Shown here: piece after piece, positions 50,875-61,599 of the stretch
Layout of the letters: each line of letters opens with the position of its first letter
Position numbering within the stretch: the stretch's first letter is position 1
NCBI RefSeq assembly: GCF_002343915.1
Contig: NZ_NETK01000001.1
Coordinates: 1,178,001 to 1,242,000, forward strand
Reading direction: 5' to 3'
DNA from: Nannocystis exedens
GTDB taxonomy: Bacteria; Myxococcota_A; Polyangia; Nannocystales; Nannocystaceae
Length of the DNA stretch: 64,000 nt
The notes under the pieces: model-generated
Database searches by the model: none
What the model saw: the letters and a program-made list of their open reading frames with translations, nothing else
Told to the model about the DNA's origin: nothing
Program-made: the position numbers and the translations under genes

Positions 50875-51438
50875 CGCGCGAGCCAGGTGAAGCTCAACCT
50901 CGTCGATCGACCTCGACGGCGTCGCGCTCGACGTCGTCGGGTCGCGCGACCGCCGACTCGCTCGCGCTGGGACCCGCCCGCGACACATCGATCCACACCA
51001 GCCCGGCGACGAGGAGGCCCGCCCGCTCCCCGCGTTCGCGCTTCCCTGGCCCGCGCTCGACGGCCCATCGGGTCACTGGGGATCGATCTTCAACCTCTTC
51101 GTGGCCGAGGTTGCTGGGGTTCGCCGAGTCGCGTCGCTGTCGAGCTCGGGGGTGCGTACCCCTCTTCCGCACGCCGTCGGCGACCAGCGCCGGGGCTTCA
51201 TCACATGTCCTTTCCGCCATGTCGGTAAAGCCCTGCGCTCGCTCGTCCGGACCGCACGGGCGTCGGCCCGGCGCGTGAAGGTCCGCGAGGTGCGCGTCTC
51301 GATCGCACCGGACGTCGTGCCGCGCTTCGCGGGGCGTCGTGGGGCGGGGCCCTCGGGGGCGGTCCGATCCGCGACGAAATGCAGCAGGCGACCCGGTGTT
51401 GCGCGCTTCCACGCCGTGCCCCCGCCGAACGGCTCGGC
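50875..51438. other. Intergenic region with one phased array
   Basis: 564 bp. Only the array at 51204-51235 is recognised. Long open frames here look like shadows. Confidence 0.3.
51204..51235. repeat. 14-bp-phased palindromic array, 2 units
   Basis: CATG 51204, CATG 51218, CCTG 51232. Confidence 0.75.
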
Positions 51439-51444
51439 TATATC
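51439..51444 (+). promoter_or_regulatory. Likely -10 hexamer TATATC
   Basis: GGC-TATATC ends 7 nt before ATG 51452; the last base is C rather than T. Confidence 0.35.
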
Positions 51445-51451
51445 GTCCGGC

Positions 51452-52213
51452 ATGGTTTCGCTGGACGCGACCCAGGTCCTCGCGCTGTTGGAGCACCTCC
51501 CCATCGCGCTGTACGTCATGCAGGACGGCCTTTTGCAGTGGTGCAACGACAAGTTCCTGCGCCTGTGCGAGTGTCCCCTCGAGCAGGCGCTGGGCCAGAA
51601 CTTCGTCCGCTTCATCGCCCCCGAGGACCGCGAGTTCGTCGTCGATCGCTACCGCCGGCGGGTCGCCGGCGAGGCCGTCCCCGAGCACTACGAGTTCTCG
51701 GCGATGGGCCTGCAGACCGGCAAGCGCACGCCGATCCACATGTCCGTCCACGTCACGCAGATCGCCGGCGTCCGCTACAGCATCGGCGTCGTCGTCGACC
51801 TCACCGTGCAGGCCAGCGTCGCGGCCGCGCTCGCCGCCGCCGGCACGGTCGAGCGCAGCAACCCCACCCCGGTCCTGCGCGTGGCCCCCGGCGTGCTGGT
51901 CGTGCCGCTGGTCGGTCACTACCACGCCGCCCGCGTCCAGAGCCTCAAACAGAGCGTGCTGGCCGCGATCGCGGAGCAGCGGGCGCACGCGCTGATCCTC
52001 GACGTCACCGGCCTCGTCGACGCCGACGAGCGCGTGGCCGACTACCTCGGCCGCACCGCGGCCGCCGCCCGCTTGCTCGGCGCCCAGTGCCTGCTCGCCG
52101 GCATCTCCCCGGCGCTCGCGCAGCTGCTCGTCACGAGCTCCGCGGCGCTCGCCCAGCTGGCGACCGCCGCGACCCTCGAGGACGCGCTCGCGCGGGTGCG
52201 ACGGCCCGGCTGA
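51452..52213 (+). CDS. PAS-STAS sensor protein (RsbR-like)
   Basis: 253 aa. N-terminal PAS domain (about 8-115, LLEHLPIALYVMQDGLLQWCNDKFLRL) and C-terminal STAS domain (about 140-250) with PVLRVAPGVLVVPLVGHYHAAR and LILDVTGLVDADERVADYL, as in RsbR/RsbS stressosome-type antagonists. In the family a Thr or Ser after the LDVTG loop can be phosphorylated; here LILDVTGL is present. It likely senses a ligand or redox signal and passes it to a switch kinase or phosphatase not seen nearby. Confidence 0.82.
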   Translation: MVSLDATQVLALLEHLPIALYVMQDGLLQWCNDKFLRLCECPLEQALGQNFVRFIAPEDREFVVDRYRRRVAGEAVPEHYEFSAMGLQTGKRTPIHMSVHVTQIAGVRYSIGVVVDLTVQASVAAALAAAGTVERSNPTPVLRVAPGVLVVPLVGHYHAARVQSLKQSVLAAIAEQRAHALILDVTGLVDADERVADYLGRTAAAARLLGAQCLLAGISPALAQLLVTSSAALAQLATAATLEDALARVRRPG

Positions 52214-52228
52214 GCGGCCGCGGCACGA

Positions 52229-52454
52229 CCTGTCTCTCGGGCCATCCTGCTCGCACGGCCGGCGCAGGCCCTCGCGGCACACCCCGTCGAGGCCGCGGCA
52301 CGTCGCTCATGTCTCTCGGGACATGAGCCGGGAGAGCGACTCGCGACTCCCGCGCGTGCCCGTGCGTCCCGTGCCATGTCGTGGACGACCTCGCCTGTCC
52401 GCCGGGACAGACCGCACGATCGCCGGCGCACCACGACCTGCCTCTCGGGCCATG
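52229..52454. repeat. Cluster of four or five palindromic units, repeated context
   Basis: CCTG 52229/CATC 52243; CATG 52308/CATG 52322; CATG 52375/CCTC 52389; CCTG 52394/CAGA 52408; CCTG 52437/CATG 52451. Three have the core TCTCTCGGG or CCTCTCGGG after GGCACGACC- or CACGTC-like flanks, so they look like decayed duplicates. Starts 15 nt after the PAS-STAS stop. Confidence 0.75.
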
Positions 52455-52482
52455 CGACGTGGCTCGTCAAGTCCTGCCGCGC

Positions 52483-54021
52483 TCACGGCAAGTACGGCCG
52501 CACCGACCCGCCCTCGAGCACATAGAACCGCCCGTCGGCGCCGAGGCCCGCGTCCCGCGGCCCCGTTTGGCTGTCGGACACGATCTCCCACAGCGCCTCG
52601 CCGTCCTCGTCGTACCGCGCGACCAACGTGCGGCTGATGTCCTCCTGGCTCATCCCCCAGGCGACCAGCGCTCCGCCGCCCGGCGCCGCCGCGATCCGGC
52701 CGGCCCACGTGTTCCAGAATTGCGGCGACGACAGCGTCTTCCACCACAACAGGCCGCCGGCGGCGTCGAAGGCGACCAGGCCGGGCTCGCCGGCGAACTC
52801 CACGTCCGTGTCACTCTCGGTCTCGGCGACCAGCAACGTCCCGTCCTCGGTCACGACGATCCCCGACGGCGCGACGCGCAGATGCAGCGGCGCCGGCGTC
52901 TCGGTCTGCCACTGAGGCGTCCCGTCGCCCGCGAGCGCCGCGAGGAGCAGCCGCCGCTTCGCGTCGCCCATGTGCTGGCTGATCCCGGCGACGTAGATCG
53001 TTCCACTCGGGTCGATCGCCACCGCCCTGTAGCCGACGTGCCACTCGGGACCGGCGGGCGCGGCGTGCTCCCACTGGAGCTCGCCGTCCTGATCGAACCC
53101 CTGCACCAGCGAAGGTTTGATGCCTCCGCCCCAGCCTGCGACCCGGCTCGCCAGCACGATGTCTCCTGCCGGCGTCAAGGCCAGGTCTTCGGGATCCATC
53201 GGAATCGCCACGTGCTCGCGCAGCCACACGACCTCGCCGGCTGCGGACACGCGCGCCAGCCACAGGTGGCCCGCCGCTTGTTGGTTGTCTTCGTAAATAT
53301 GTCCCGCGACGACGATGTCGCCGTCCGCGGCGGTGACGACCTGATCGACGAAGCGATCGAAGGGACCGGGGTGGACGAACGACCCCGGCGAGGCCTGCCC
53401 GTTCGGCAGCGCGAACCCCTGGACGATCGCCGATACCGGCGGGCTCCCCGTCCAGCCGCCGAGCACCAGCACGTGCGACGATTCGCCGAGCACCGCGGCA
53501 TCGATCGTCGTCAGACAGGTCCACGCGCTCTCCGGCGGCAGACCGATCGGAGGCAGCGCCGCACCGTCGCCCGGCGTGCAGTTCGGCAAACAACCATCGC
53601 CCGCGAGCACGTTGCCGTCGTCGCACGCTTCGCCGGGGTCGAGCACGCCGTCGCCGCACGTGTCGCGGCCCGCCCCCGTGCTCGACGCGTCCTCCGAGGT
53701 CGTCTCGGCGTCGGTCGTCGTCGTCATCGCCCCGGTCGCCTCGCTCGTGCCCGCCGTGCCGGCCGTCGATTGCTCGTCCGTCGTCCCCGTCGCCGTCGAT
53801 GGCGCGTCCGTCGTCCCCGTCGTCGTCGCGTCCGCGTCCGTCGTGCTCGTCGGCGGCTCGGCGCCCGTCGCAGTGGGCGATTCGCCAGCCTCCTCGCTCG
53901 TGCCCGTCGTCGGGGCCGTGGCCGTCTCCTCGCCGGGCGACGGCGTCGGGCAGCCTGCCAGCAAGCTCGAGATCAATCCATCCCGCACGCGGCCGTGCGA
54001 CCTCGACGATAACCAAGCCAT
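52483..54021 (-). CDS. Propeller lipoprotein with one myxo disulfide repeat
   Basis: 512 aa. Signal peptide with lipobox SLLAGC (Cys about 24), a long Thr/Ala/Asp/Ser linker to about 115 and one myxo disulfide repeat (CGDGVLDPGEACDDGNVLAGDGC, listed here as CGDGVLDPGEACDDGN). A beta-propeller follows with repeats like IVVAGHIYEDNQQAAGHLWLARVSAAGEVVWL and TIYVAGISQHMGDAKRRLLLAAL. Similar in plan to the protein at 11199-12842. Surface location expected; partner unknown. Codon use around 53300 is a little less GC-rich than neighbours. Confidence 0.75.
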   Translation of the reverse strand: MAWLSSRSHGRVRDGLISSLLAGCPTPSPGEETATAPTTGTSEEAGESPTATGAEPPTSTTDADATTTGTTDAPSTATGTTDEQSTAGTAGTSEATGAMTTTTDAETTSEDASSTGAGRDTCGDGVLDPGEACDDGNVLAGDGCLPNCTPGDGAALPPIGLPPESAWTCLTTIDAAVLGESSHVLVLGGWTGSPPVSAIVQGFALPNGQASPGSFVHPGPFDRFVDQVVTAADGDIVVAGHIYEDNQQAAGHLWLARVSAAGEVVWLREHVAIPMDPEDLALTPAGDIVLASRVAGWGGGIKPSLVQGFDQDGELQWEHAAPAGPEWHVGYRAVAIDPSGTIYVAGISQHMGDAKRRLLLAALAGDGTPQWQTETPAPLHLRVAPSGIVVTEDGTLLVAETESDTDVEFAGEPGLVAFDAAGGLLWWKTLSSPQFWNTWAGRIAAAPGGGALVAWGMSQEDISRTLVARYDEDGEALWEIVSDSQTGPRDAGLGADGRFYVLEGGSVRPYLP

Positions 54022-54252
54022 GCCTCTATGGAGCGCGCGGGGCCGCGGATGTCAACAGTCGTGCTTGTTCCGCGCGCCGAGCGCGACGAAAATCCGCTTC
54101 GTTGGCGGCGGCGGGCGTGCACCAGAACGCCGCGCCGAGCGAGCCCGCGACCCTCGTCGTGGAGCGCCGAGCGGCCGAGTCGCGGCACGGCCCCGGGACC
54201 GAGCCGTCGATTCCAGCCTGTCGGGAACATCAGGCCGACCCGAAGCGCGGCT

Positions 54253-55206
54253 TCACCCCCGCCGCGGCACCGCGGCGGCCAGCAGCCCTCGCGCCGTCTC
54301 GCGCGCACCTGTCCCCGGGTACAGCTCGCGCCCCAGCGCCTCGGTCCACTCCGGCGTCGACCCGCAGCACGACCCGACCAGGTGCAGCCCCGCCGCCCTG
54401 GCCAGCGCGGCCACCTCGCCGGCGAACGCGAGGGCCGTCGCTGCGTGCGTCACGAACTGTCCCGGCGCGGCGTGCCCGGTGTGCGGATATGTCCCGAGGA
54501 GCATGTCCGTCGAGCCAGCCGCGGCCACCAGCGCTGAAACCGCCGCCGGCAAAAAATTCAGCTCCGTGCAGTTGACCAGCAGCGCCTGCAGCTCGAGCCC
54601 GCCCAGCCCGGCCACCAATTCATCCAGCGGCTCGCCGGCCAGCATCCGTCCGTCGGCGCGGCACACCACCGCCAGCCACACCGGCAGCCCGAGCCCCTGC
54701 CCGGCCGTCACCGCCGCCACCGCCTCGTCGACGCGGCCCATCGTCTCGACCAGCAGCAGGTCGCAGCCGGCCGCCGCGAGCGTCTCGGCCATCGCCCGGT
54801 GCTCCGGCCCGGCGCGGCTGCCCGGGGAGTCGGCCGGGCGGAAGCAGTCCTCGAGCGGACTCATCGACCCGGCGATCCGGGCCGTCGCCGCGCTCGCCGG
54901 ATCTTCCCCTTTAAAGAGCTCGCGCGCCTCGCGGGCCAGCGTCACCGCCAGCCGGGTCAGCGCCGCCGCCTCGTGCGCCCGCCCGCCCGCGGCCAGGTTG
55001 CGCGCGTGCGTGCGGAACGTGTTCGTCGTGATCACCTGCGCGCCGGCGCGGAGGTAGTCGAGGTGGATCTGCCGCACCATTTCGGGCGCCTCGATCAGCG
55101 CGTGCGCCGACCACAGCGGCGCGTCCATGCGCGCGCCGCGGCGCTCGAGCTCGGTGCCCATCGCCCCGTCGAGCAGGGCCGGCGCGGACCATGGCTTCAT
55201 GGACAT
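54253..55206 (-). CDS. mmuM: Homocysteine S-methyltransferase family protein
   Basis: 317 aa, matching the roughly 310 aa family. It moves a methyl group from S-methylmethionine or SAM to homocysteine, making methionine. Family features: LLDGAMGTELERRG at the start, VITTNTFRTH, and the three zinc Cys in LLVNCTELN and GSCCGSTPEW. The start region (MSMKPW) is encoded by a phased array, giving two possible ATGs (55206 and 55200). Cytoplasmic. It stands apart from other methionine genes. Confidence 0.87.
   Translation of the reverse strand: MSMKPWSAPALLDGAMGTELERRGARMDAPLWSAHALIEAPEMVRQIHLDYLRAGAQVITTNTFRTHARNLAAGGRAHEAAALTRLAVTLAREARELFKGEDPASAATARIAGSMSPLEDCFRPADSPGSRAGPEHRAMAETLAAAGCDLLLVETMGRVDEAVAAVTAGQGLGLPVWLAVVCRADGRMLAGEPLDELVAGLGGLELQALLVNCTELNFLPAAVSALVAAAGSTDMLLGTYPHTGHAAPGQFVTHAATALAFAGEVAALARAAGLHLVGSCCGSTPEWTEALGRELYPGTGARETARGLLAAAVPRRG
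54308..54325. repeat. Single palindromic unit inside mmuM
   Basis: CCTG-TCCCCGGGTA-CAGC, encoding ELYPGTGA near the C-terminus. Confidence 0.6.
54488..54519. repeat. Two phased units inside mmuM
   Basis: TATG 54488, CATG 54502, CAGC 54516; encodes GSTDMLLGTYP. Confidence 0.65.
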
Positions 55207-55263
55207 GCCCCCCCGGACATGCTCGCTCGCGCATGCCCACGAGAACATGTCCCGAGAGCGCTG
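55190..55263. repeat. 14-bp-phased array over the mmuM start, 5 units
   Basis: CATG 55190, 55204, 55218, 55232 and 55246, then GCTG 55260. Confidence 0.9.
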
Positions 55264-55340
55264 GCGCCGCACGCCGGCGCGCGGGCCCGCGACGCCGGCA
55301 GGCGGCCCCCTCGCGCCGGAGGCCGTGCCGCGGGCGCCCG

Positions 55341-55386
55341 CACGTCCCTCCGCACATGCCCCAAGGGACATGTCCCCCGGCGCATG
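55341..55386. repeat. 14-bp-phased array, 3 units
   Basis: CACG 55341, CATG 55355, CATG 55369, CATG 55383; lies 41 bp beyond the stop of the next minus-strand gene. Confidence 0.8.
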
Positions 55387-55426
55387 ACCCGACCTGCGCC
55401 GCCCCCGGCCCCCGCTGGGCCGGGGC

Positions 55427-55972
55427 TCAGCGCATGAACTCGTCCTTCATCAGGCAGAATTTCGGGTCCATCGGCTGGCCGATGGTCGGCATGATGCGGC
55501 ACTCGTAGCCCTCGCGCGGACAGTCGGAGTTGTCCTGGCACTCGACGACGCAGCCCTCGAAGTACATGTCGGCGCCGATGCAGGTCACGCCCTCGCCGCA
55601 GATCGCGTCGTCGGGCACGTAGGCGGTCTGCGGCGGCAGCTCGCACAGCTTGCTGCAGTAGCCGCAGGGCAGGTCGTAGATCTCGAGGATGTTGGTGAGG
55701 CACACGCCGCCCTCGCCGAGGATCGTCACGCACTCGTCGTCGGTGGTGCAGGGGGCGCCGAACTCGCTCATTACGCCGCCGACGCCGCCGACCGGGGCGG
55801 GCTCGCAGACGATGCCGCCGGTCTCCGTGGTCGTCGGCGTGTCGCCGGTGGCCGCTTCGGTGGTCGTGTTGTCCGAGGTGCTCGGCGCGTTGTCGGTGTC
55901 GCCGCTGCCGCCGTTGCAGGCGGGCAGGGCGAGGAGCATGCAGGCGAGGCCAGCTACGATGTTCTTTCGCAT
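55427..55972 (-). CDS. Cys-rich lipoprotein
   Basis: 181 aa from ATG 55972. Signal peptide with lipobox ALPAC (Cys about 19), a Thr/Asp/Ser linker to about 50, then a compact domain with about ten Cys: CEPAPVGG, CTTDDECV, CLTNI, CGYCSKLCE, CIGADMYFEGCVVEC, CPREGYEC. The spacing suggests disulfide-bonded EGF- or trypsin-inhibitor-like knots, seen in many myxobacterial surface proteins. Function unknown. A TATCGT box lies 9 nt upstream. Confidence 0.72.
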   Translation of the reverse strand: MRKNIVAGLACMLLALPACNGGSGDTDNAPSTSDNTTTEAATGDTPTTTETGGIVCEPAPVGGVGGVMSEFGAPCTTDDECVTILGEGGVCLTNILEIYDLPCGYCSKLCELPPQTAYVPDDAICGEGVTCIGADMYFEGCVVECQDNSDCPREGYECRIMPTIGQPMDPKFCLMKDEFMR

Positions 55973-55981
55973 TGGAGCCGG

Positions 55982-55987
55982 ACGATA
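55982..55987 (-). promoter_or_regulatory. Likely -10 hexamer TATCGT
   Basis: Minus-strand TATCGT ends 9 nt before the ATG at 55972. Confidence 0.45.
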
Positions 55988-56035
55988 GGCCGCGGCGGCC
56001 AGGCCGCCAACAAACATGCGCGCAGCGCCGCTCGC

Positions 56036-57247
<1,212 letters not shown>

Positions 57248-57460
57248 GTCCCTTGGGGGTTATCACGACCGCCCGCGGGCTCAGGACACGTTTCAGTTGC
57301 GCTCGCTCACGCGAACCGCGCGCGAATCGTGCGGAGGACGGTCACACGCCGCGATCGGGCGGCCCGCTCCGCTTGCTGCGCGGCCGCCGACGCACCCTCG
57401 CGCGAGGGGTCAGGCGCCGCAAACACGCCGGATTGGGTTCCGCGCGGGCGGCGGCGGAGC

Positions 57461-57466
57461 TAACCT
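57461..57466 (+). promoter_or_regulatory. Likely -10 hexamer TAACCT
   Basis: GC-TAACCT ends 9 nt before GTG 57476 of the kinase gene. Confidence 0.5.
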
Positions 57467-57475
57467 GCCGGGGTC

Positions 57476-60400
57476 GTGAGTCGCGACGACAACACGCAGC
57501 TGTCGCTCGAAGAGGCGATGTCGTTCCGCTCCGGCGACGACCTCACGGGCGACGGGGGCGACGGCAAGAGCGCGCCGTCGCAGCCGCGCGAGCCGGATCC
57601 GGGCGAGAGCGCCCAGTTCGTCAGCTTCGCCGCCGACAAGCGCTTCAACATCGTCCGCCGCGTCGGCGCCGGCGGCATGGGCGTGGTGTACGAGGCCATC
57701 GACCGCGAGCGGGCGCACCCGGTCGCGCTGAAGACCCTGCTCAACGTCAGCCCCGGCGCGCTCTACCGGTTCAAGCGCGAGTTCCGGGCCCTCGCCGACG
57801 TCGCCCACCCGAACGTCATCCAGCTGCACGAGCTGTTCTTCGAGGGCGAGCAGATCTTCTTCACGATGGAGTACATCGACGGCCTCGAGTTCGTCGAGTA
57901 CGTGCGCGGCGAGGCCGACGACGGCGGCGACGCCGATCCGGCCGCCCTCGCCGCCGAGCGCGAGCAGGGCTGGGAGCGCCTGCGGGCCGCGCTGCGCCAG
58001 CTCGCCGCCGGCCTCGGCGCGCTGCATGCCGCCGGCAAGCTGCACCGCGACATCAAGCCGTCGAACGTCCTCATCACCCGCGAGGGTCGGCTCGTCATCC
58101 TCGACTTCGGCCTCGTCAGCGACTCGATCACCGAGACCGTGCGCAGCACCGAGGCCGGCGGGGTGGTCGGCACGCCGGCGTACATCTCGCCCGAGCAGGC
58201 CGGCGGCCAACCTGCCTCGACCGCCTCCGACTGGTACGCCGTCGGCGTGATGGTCTTCCAGGCGCTGACCGGCGAGCTGCCGTTCAAGGGCAAGGGCCTG
58301 AAGATCATGATCGCCAAGCAGGAGCGGGACGCACCTGTCCCTTCGAGCATCGTCTCGGGCCTGCCGAAAGATCTCGAGGAGCTGTGCCTCGCGCTCCTGA
58401 GCCGCGACCCCAAGGCCCGGCCCGGCAGCGCCGAGGTGCTGCAGCGCGTCGGCAGCGGCCCGACCGGCATCCGCCCGCGCGCCTCGGTCGGCCAGGAGCG
58501 CGACCTGTTCGTCGGCCGCGAGGCCCAGCTGCGCGCCCTGCAGGACGCCGCCGCCGCCACGCAGAAGGGCCGCGCCGCGCTCGTCCAGGTCTACGGCCGC
58601 AGCGGCATGGGCAAGAGCGCGCTCGTGCGCGAGTTCCTGGCCCGCCTGCAGCGCGGCCCCGCGGTGGTGCTCGCCGGTCGCTGCTACGAGCGCGAGTCGG
58701 TGTCGTTCAAGGCGCTCGACTCGCTGATCGACGCGCTCGCCAAGCACCTCCTGCGCCTGCCCGAGGCCAAGGTCGCCGAGCTGATGCCGCGCGACGTCCA
58801 CGCGCTCGCCCGCGTGTTCCCGGTGCTGCAGCGGGTCAAGGCCGTCACCCAGGCGCCGCGGCGCTCGGTCGACATCCCCGACCCGCGTGAGCTGCGGCGG
58901 CGCGCCTTCGCGGCGCTCAAGGAATTGCTGGCGCGCCTGGCCGACCGCGCCCCGCTGGTGCTGCACATCGACGACCTGCAGTGGGGCGATCGCGACAGCG
59001 CCGCCCTGCTCGCCGACCTGCTGCGCCCGCCCGACGCGCCCGCGCTGCTGCTGATCGCCAGCTACCGCACCGAGGCCCACAACGGCGCGGTGCTCAAGAC
59101 CCTGCGCGAGGCGGCCCGCGGCGAGCTCGACCTCCGCGAGCTGCACATCGGCCCGCTGTCCGAGGCCGACGCCGAGGACCTCGCGCAGTCGCTGCTGCCC
59201 GCGGGCCTACGCGCGCGGGCCCGCCAGGTCGCGCGCGAGGCCCAGGGCAACCCGCTGTTCGTCAGCGAGCTCGTGCGCCACCTGCTGGCCACCGGCGAGC
59301 GCCCCGGCGAGCGCGGCGAGGTCACCCTCGACCGCGTCCTGCTGGCCCGCATCGACGGTCTGCCGCCGCCGGCCCGGCGCCTGCTCGAGATCGCCGCGGT
59401 CGCCGGCGGCCCCGTCGATCTGCGCCTCGCCGGCGCGGCCGCCGGCCTGCCCGAGACCCACTCCGCCCTCGCCACCCTGCGCAGCGAGCACCTCGTGCTC
59501 ACCCGCAGCGGCGACAGCGAGGTCATCGAGACCTACCACGACCGCGTGCGCGAGCTGGTGCTCGCCGCCCTCCCGCCCGACGACCTCAAGGCCCGCCACC
59601 GCGACCTCGCCTTCGCCATGGAGAACCACGGCGAGCGCGACAGCGACACCCTCGCGCTGCACTACCGCGAGGCCGGCGAGTGGGAGCGCGCCGGCGACTA
59701 CGCGCAGATGGCCGCCGACCAGGCCGCCGCCGCCCTCGCCTTCGACCGCGCCGCCCGCCTCTACCGCCTCGCCCTCGAGTTCAAGCCGCACAGCGACAAG
59801 GGCCGGGCCGAGCTCAGCGTCCGCCTCGCCGACGCGCTCGCCAACGCCGGCCGCGGCGTCAAGGCGGCCCGCCTCTACCTCGAGGCCGCCGCCTCCGAGC
59901 CGCCCGCGCGGGCGCTCGAGCTGCGCCGCCGCGCCGGCGAGCAGTTCCTGCGCGCCGGCCAGCTCCCCGAGGGCATGACGACGATCCGCCAGGTCCTCGC
60001 CGCCGCCGGCATGAGCCTGCCCGCCACCAGCCGCGCCCTCCACACCAGCCTCGCGTGGGAGCGGGCCCGCTGGCGCCTGCGCGGCCTCGGCCTGCGCGAG
60101 CGCGACCCGAAGACCGTCGACCCCGACGACCTCGTGCGCCTCGCCGTGTGCCGCACCCTGTCGTCGAGCCTGTCGGCGCACGACCTCCCGCTGAGCGCGC
60201 TGTTTCAAGCCCGTTATCTCAACCTGTCCTATAAGACAGGCAACATCTTCCACGCCGCCTGCGCGCTCGCGGCCGAGGTCGCGGCCGTCTCCTCCGGCGG
60301 CGAGGCCGACCGCGCCCGCACCGAGAAGCTCGCCAGCGCGGCCCAGGCCCTGCTGCAGCGCACCCCCGAGGCGCTGCCGCGCGGCCTCCTGGCGCTGTCG

Positions 60401-61291
60401 CGCGGGATCGCGGCGTTCCACTTCGGCCGCTGGCGCGAGAGCATCGTCCTGCTCGAGCAGTCGGAGCAGATCCTCCGCGGCGAGTGCACCGGCACCAACT
60501 ACGAGATCGTGTCCGGCCAGTCGCACCGCCTGATCGCCCACTTCCTGCTCGGCGACCTGCGGGTGGTCGGCCAGCGGCTGGCGACCTTCATCGCCGAGGC
60601 CCGCGACCGCGACGACAGCTGGTCCGACGCGCTGCTGCGCGGCGGTCCGCAGGTCGCCTACTGGCTGGCCGAGGACGACCTGCCGCGGGCCCGCGCCGAG
60701 ATCGGCTACGTCCAGCAGCGCCTGCCCGAGGAGTCGCTCGGCCCGCCGCGGCTGTGGACCTTCGTCGGCAGCCTGCTGGTCGACTTCTACGGCGACGATC
60801 CGGCCGCCCCGTGGGGCCGCGTCGAGCGCGAGTTCGCCGACCTCGAGACCTCGTTCCTGTTCCACAGCCAGTGGGCCCACGTCGTGCTCGGCTTCCTGCG
60901 CGCCCAGGCGGCGCTGCTGCGCCTCGTCTCCGACCACGGCGACAGCGAGCGGGCCGGCCTGGTCCGCCTGGTCGAGCACGAGGCCAGCCGCCTGGCCCTG
61001 GAGACTGCCCCGTGGGCCCGCCCGCTCGGCGAGCTGGTCGGCGCCGGCCTGGCCGCCATCCAGGGCCAGCGCGAGCGAGCCCTGGCCGGCCTGCGCGCCG
61101 CCGAGCCGGGCTTGCGCGCCGCCGACATGGCGATGTACGCCGCCGCCGCCCGCCGCCGCCTCGGCGAGCTCACCGGCGGCGACAAGGGCGCGGAGCTGGT
61201 CGCCGCCGCCGACATCGCCCTCGGCGAGCAGGGCGTCCGCCGCCCCGACCGCATGACCCGCGCCCTCCTGCCCGGCTTCCCGGGGCGCTGA
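57476..61291 (+). CDS. Ser/Thr protein kinase fused to AAA ATPase and TPR-like region
   Basis: 1271 aa from GTG 57476. Kinase domain about 55-335: glycine loop VGAGGMGVVYEA, catalytic HRDIKPSN (His190 to Asn), DFG at Asp210, GTPAYISPEQA. Then an AAA_16-type ATPase with Walker A GRSGMGKS (374-381) and VLHIDDLQWGD (Walker B), and from about 640 a long alpha-helical, TPR-like scaffold. This plan (PknB-type kinase + STAND-like NTPase) is common in myxobacteria for multi-input signalling. No membrane helix. Palindromic units lie inside it at 58334 and 60223; the 3' end is duplicated downstream. Confidence 0.92.
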   Translation: MSRDDNTQLSLEEAMSFRSGDDLTGDGGDGKSAPSQPREPDPGESAQFVSFAADKRFNIVRRVGAGGMGVVYEAIDRERAHPVALKTLLNVSPGALYRFKREFRALADVAHPNVIQLHELFFEGEQIFFTMEYIDGLEFVEYVRGEADDGGDADPAALAAEREQGWERLRAALRQLAAGLGALHAAGKLHRDIKPSNVLITREGRLVILDFGLVSDSITETVRSTEAGGVVGTPAYISPEQAGGQPASTASDWYAVGVMVFQALTGELPFKGKGLKIMIAKQERDAPVPSSIVSGLPKDLEELCLALLSRDPKARPGSAEVLQRVGSGPTGIRPRASVGQERDLFVGREAQLRALQDAAAATQKGRAALVQVYGRSGMGKSALVREFLARLQRGPAVVLAGRCYERESVSFKALDSLIDALAKHLLRLPEAKVAELMPRDVHALARVFPVLQRVKAVTQAPRRSVDIPDPRELRRRAFAALKELLARLADRAPLVLHIDDLQWGDRDSAALLADLLRPPDAPALLLIASYRTEAHNGAVLKTLREAARGELDLRELHIGPLSEADAEDLAQSLLPAGLRARARQVAREAQGNPLFVSELVRHLLATGERPGERGEVTLDRVLLARIDGLPPPARRLLEIAAVAGGPVDLRLAGAAAGLPETHSALATLRSEHLVLTRSGDSEVIETYHDRVRELVLAALPPDDLKARHRDLAFAMENHGERDSDTLALHYREAGEWERAGDYAQMAADQAAAALAFDRAARLYRLALEFKPHSDKGRAELSVRLADALANAGRGVKAARLYLEAAASEPPARALELRRRAGEQFLRAGQLPEGMTTIRQVLAAAGMSLPATSRALHTSLAWERARWRLRGLGLRERDPKTVDPDDLVRLAVCRTLSSSLSAHDLPLSALFQARYLNLSYKTGNIFHAACALAAEVAAVSSGGEADRARTEKLASAAQALLQRTPEALPRGLLALSRGIAAFHFGRWRESIVLLEQSEQILRGECTGTNYEIVSGQSHRLIAHFLLGDLRVVGQRLATFIAEARDRDDSWSDALLRGGPQVAYWLAEDDLPRARAEIGYVQQRLPEESLGPPRLWTFVGSLLVDFYGDDPAAPWGRVEREFADLETSFLFHSQWAHVVLGFLRAQAALLRLVSDHGDSERAGLVRLVEHEASRLALETAPWARPLGELVGAGLAAIQGQRERALAGLRAAEPGLRAADMAMYAAAARRRLGELTGGDKGAELVAAADIALGEQGVRRPDRMTRALLPGFPGR
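58334..58351. repeat. Single palindromic unit inside the kinase gene
   Basis: CCTG-TCCCTTCGAG-CATC, encoding APVPSSIV late in the kinase domain. Confidence 0.6.
60223..60240. repeat. Single palindromic unit inside the kinase gene
   Basis: CCTG-TCCTATAAGA-CAGG, encoding NLSYKTGN in the helical scaffold. Confidence 0.65.
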
Positions 61292-61420
61292 GCCGCTGTC
61301 TTTCCGGGCATGTCCACAGGGGCATGTCTCGGCAAGCAGGCCGCCCACCGCCTCGCCGCCGGCCCCGCCCTCCTGCCCGGCTTCCCCGGCCGCTGAGCGG
61401 CTGGCTTTCCGAGCATGCGC
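61261..61420 (+). repeat. Duplication of the kinase 3' end with its palindromic array
   Basis: CGCCCTCCTGCCCGGCTTCC occurs at 61261 and at 61366 (period 105). The first copy is the real end of the kinase gene (ALLPGFPGR, stop); both continue through the stop into GCTG-N10-CATG. Confidence 0.85.
61295..61340. repeat. 14-bp-phased palindromic array, 3 units
   Basis: GCTG 61295, CATG 61309, CATG 61323, CAGG 61337; starts 3 nt after the kinase stop. Confidence 0.85.
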
Positions 61421-61487
61421 ATGCGGACATGTCTCATCGGACCTGTTCCATGAGACGTCCCCGATCGAGCATGTCACGGAGGACACG
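61400..61487. repeat. 14-bp-phased palindromic array, 6 units
   Basis: GCTG 61400, CATG 61414, CATG 61428, CCTG 61442, CGTC 61456, CATG 61470, CACG 61484, all in phase. Confidence 0.88.
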
Positions 61488-61599
61488 CCGAGGTCCGCCG
61501 ACGCGCCGATGCCTCGCGGCCCGAGCCGGCTCGTGCCGCCCTCGCGACACGTCGCACGGGCGCTCGCGCGGGCCCGCCGTGCCTCCCACCGGAGCGCTT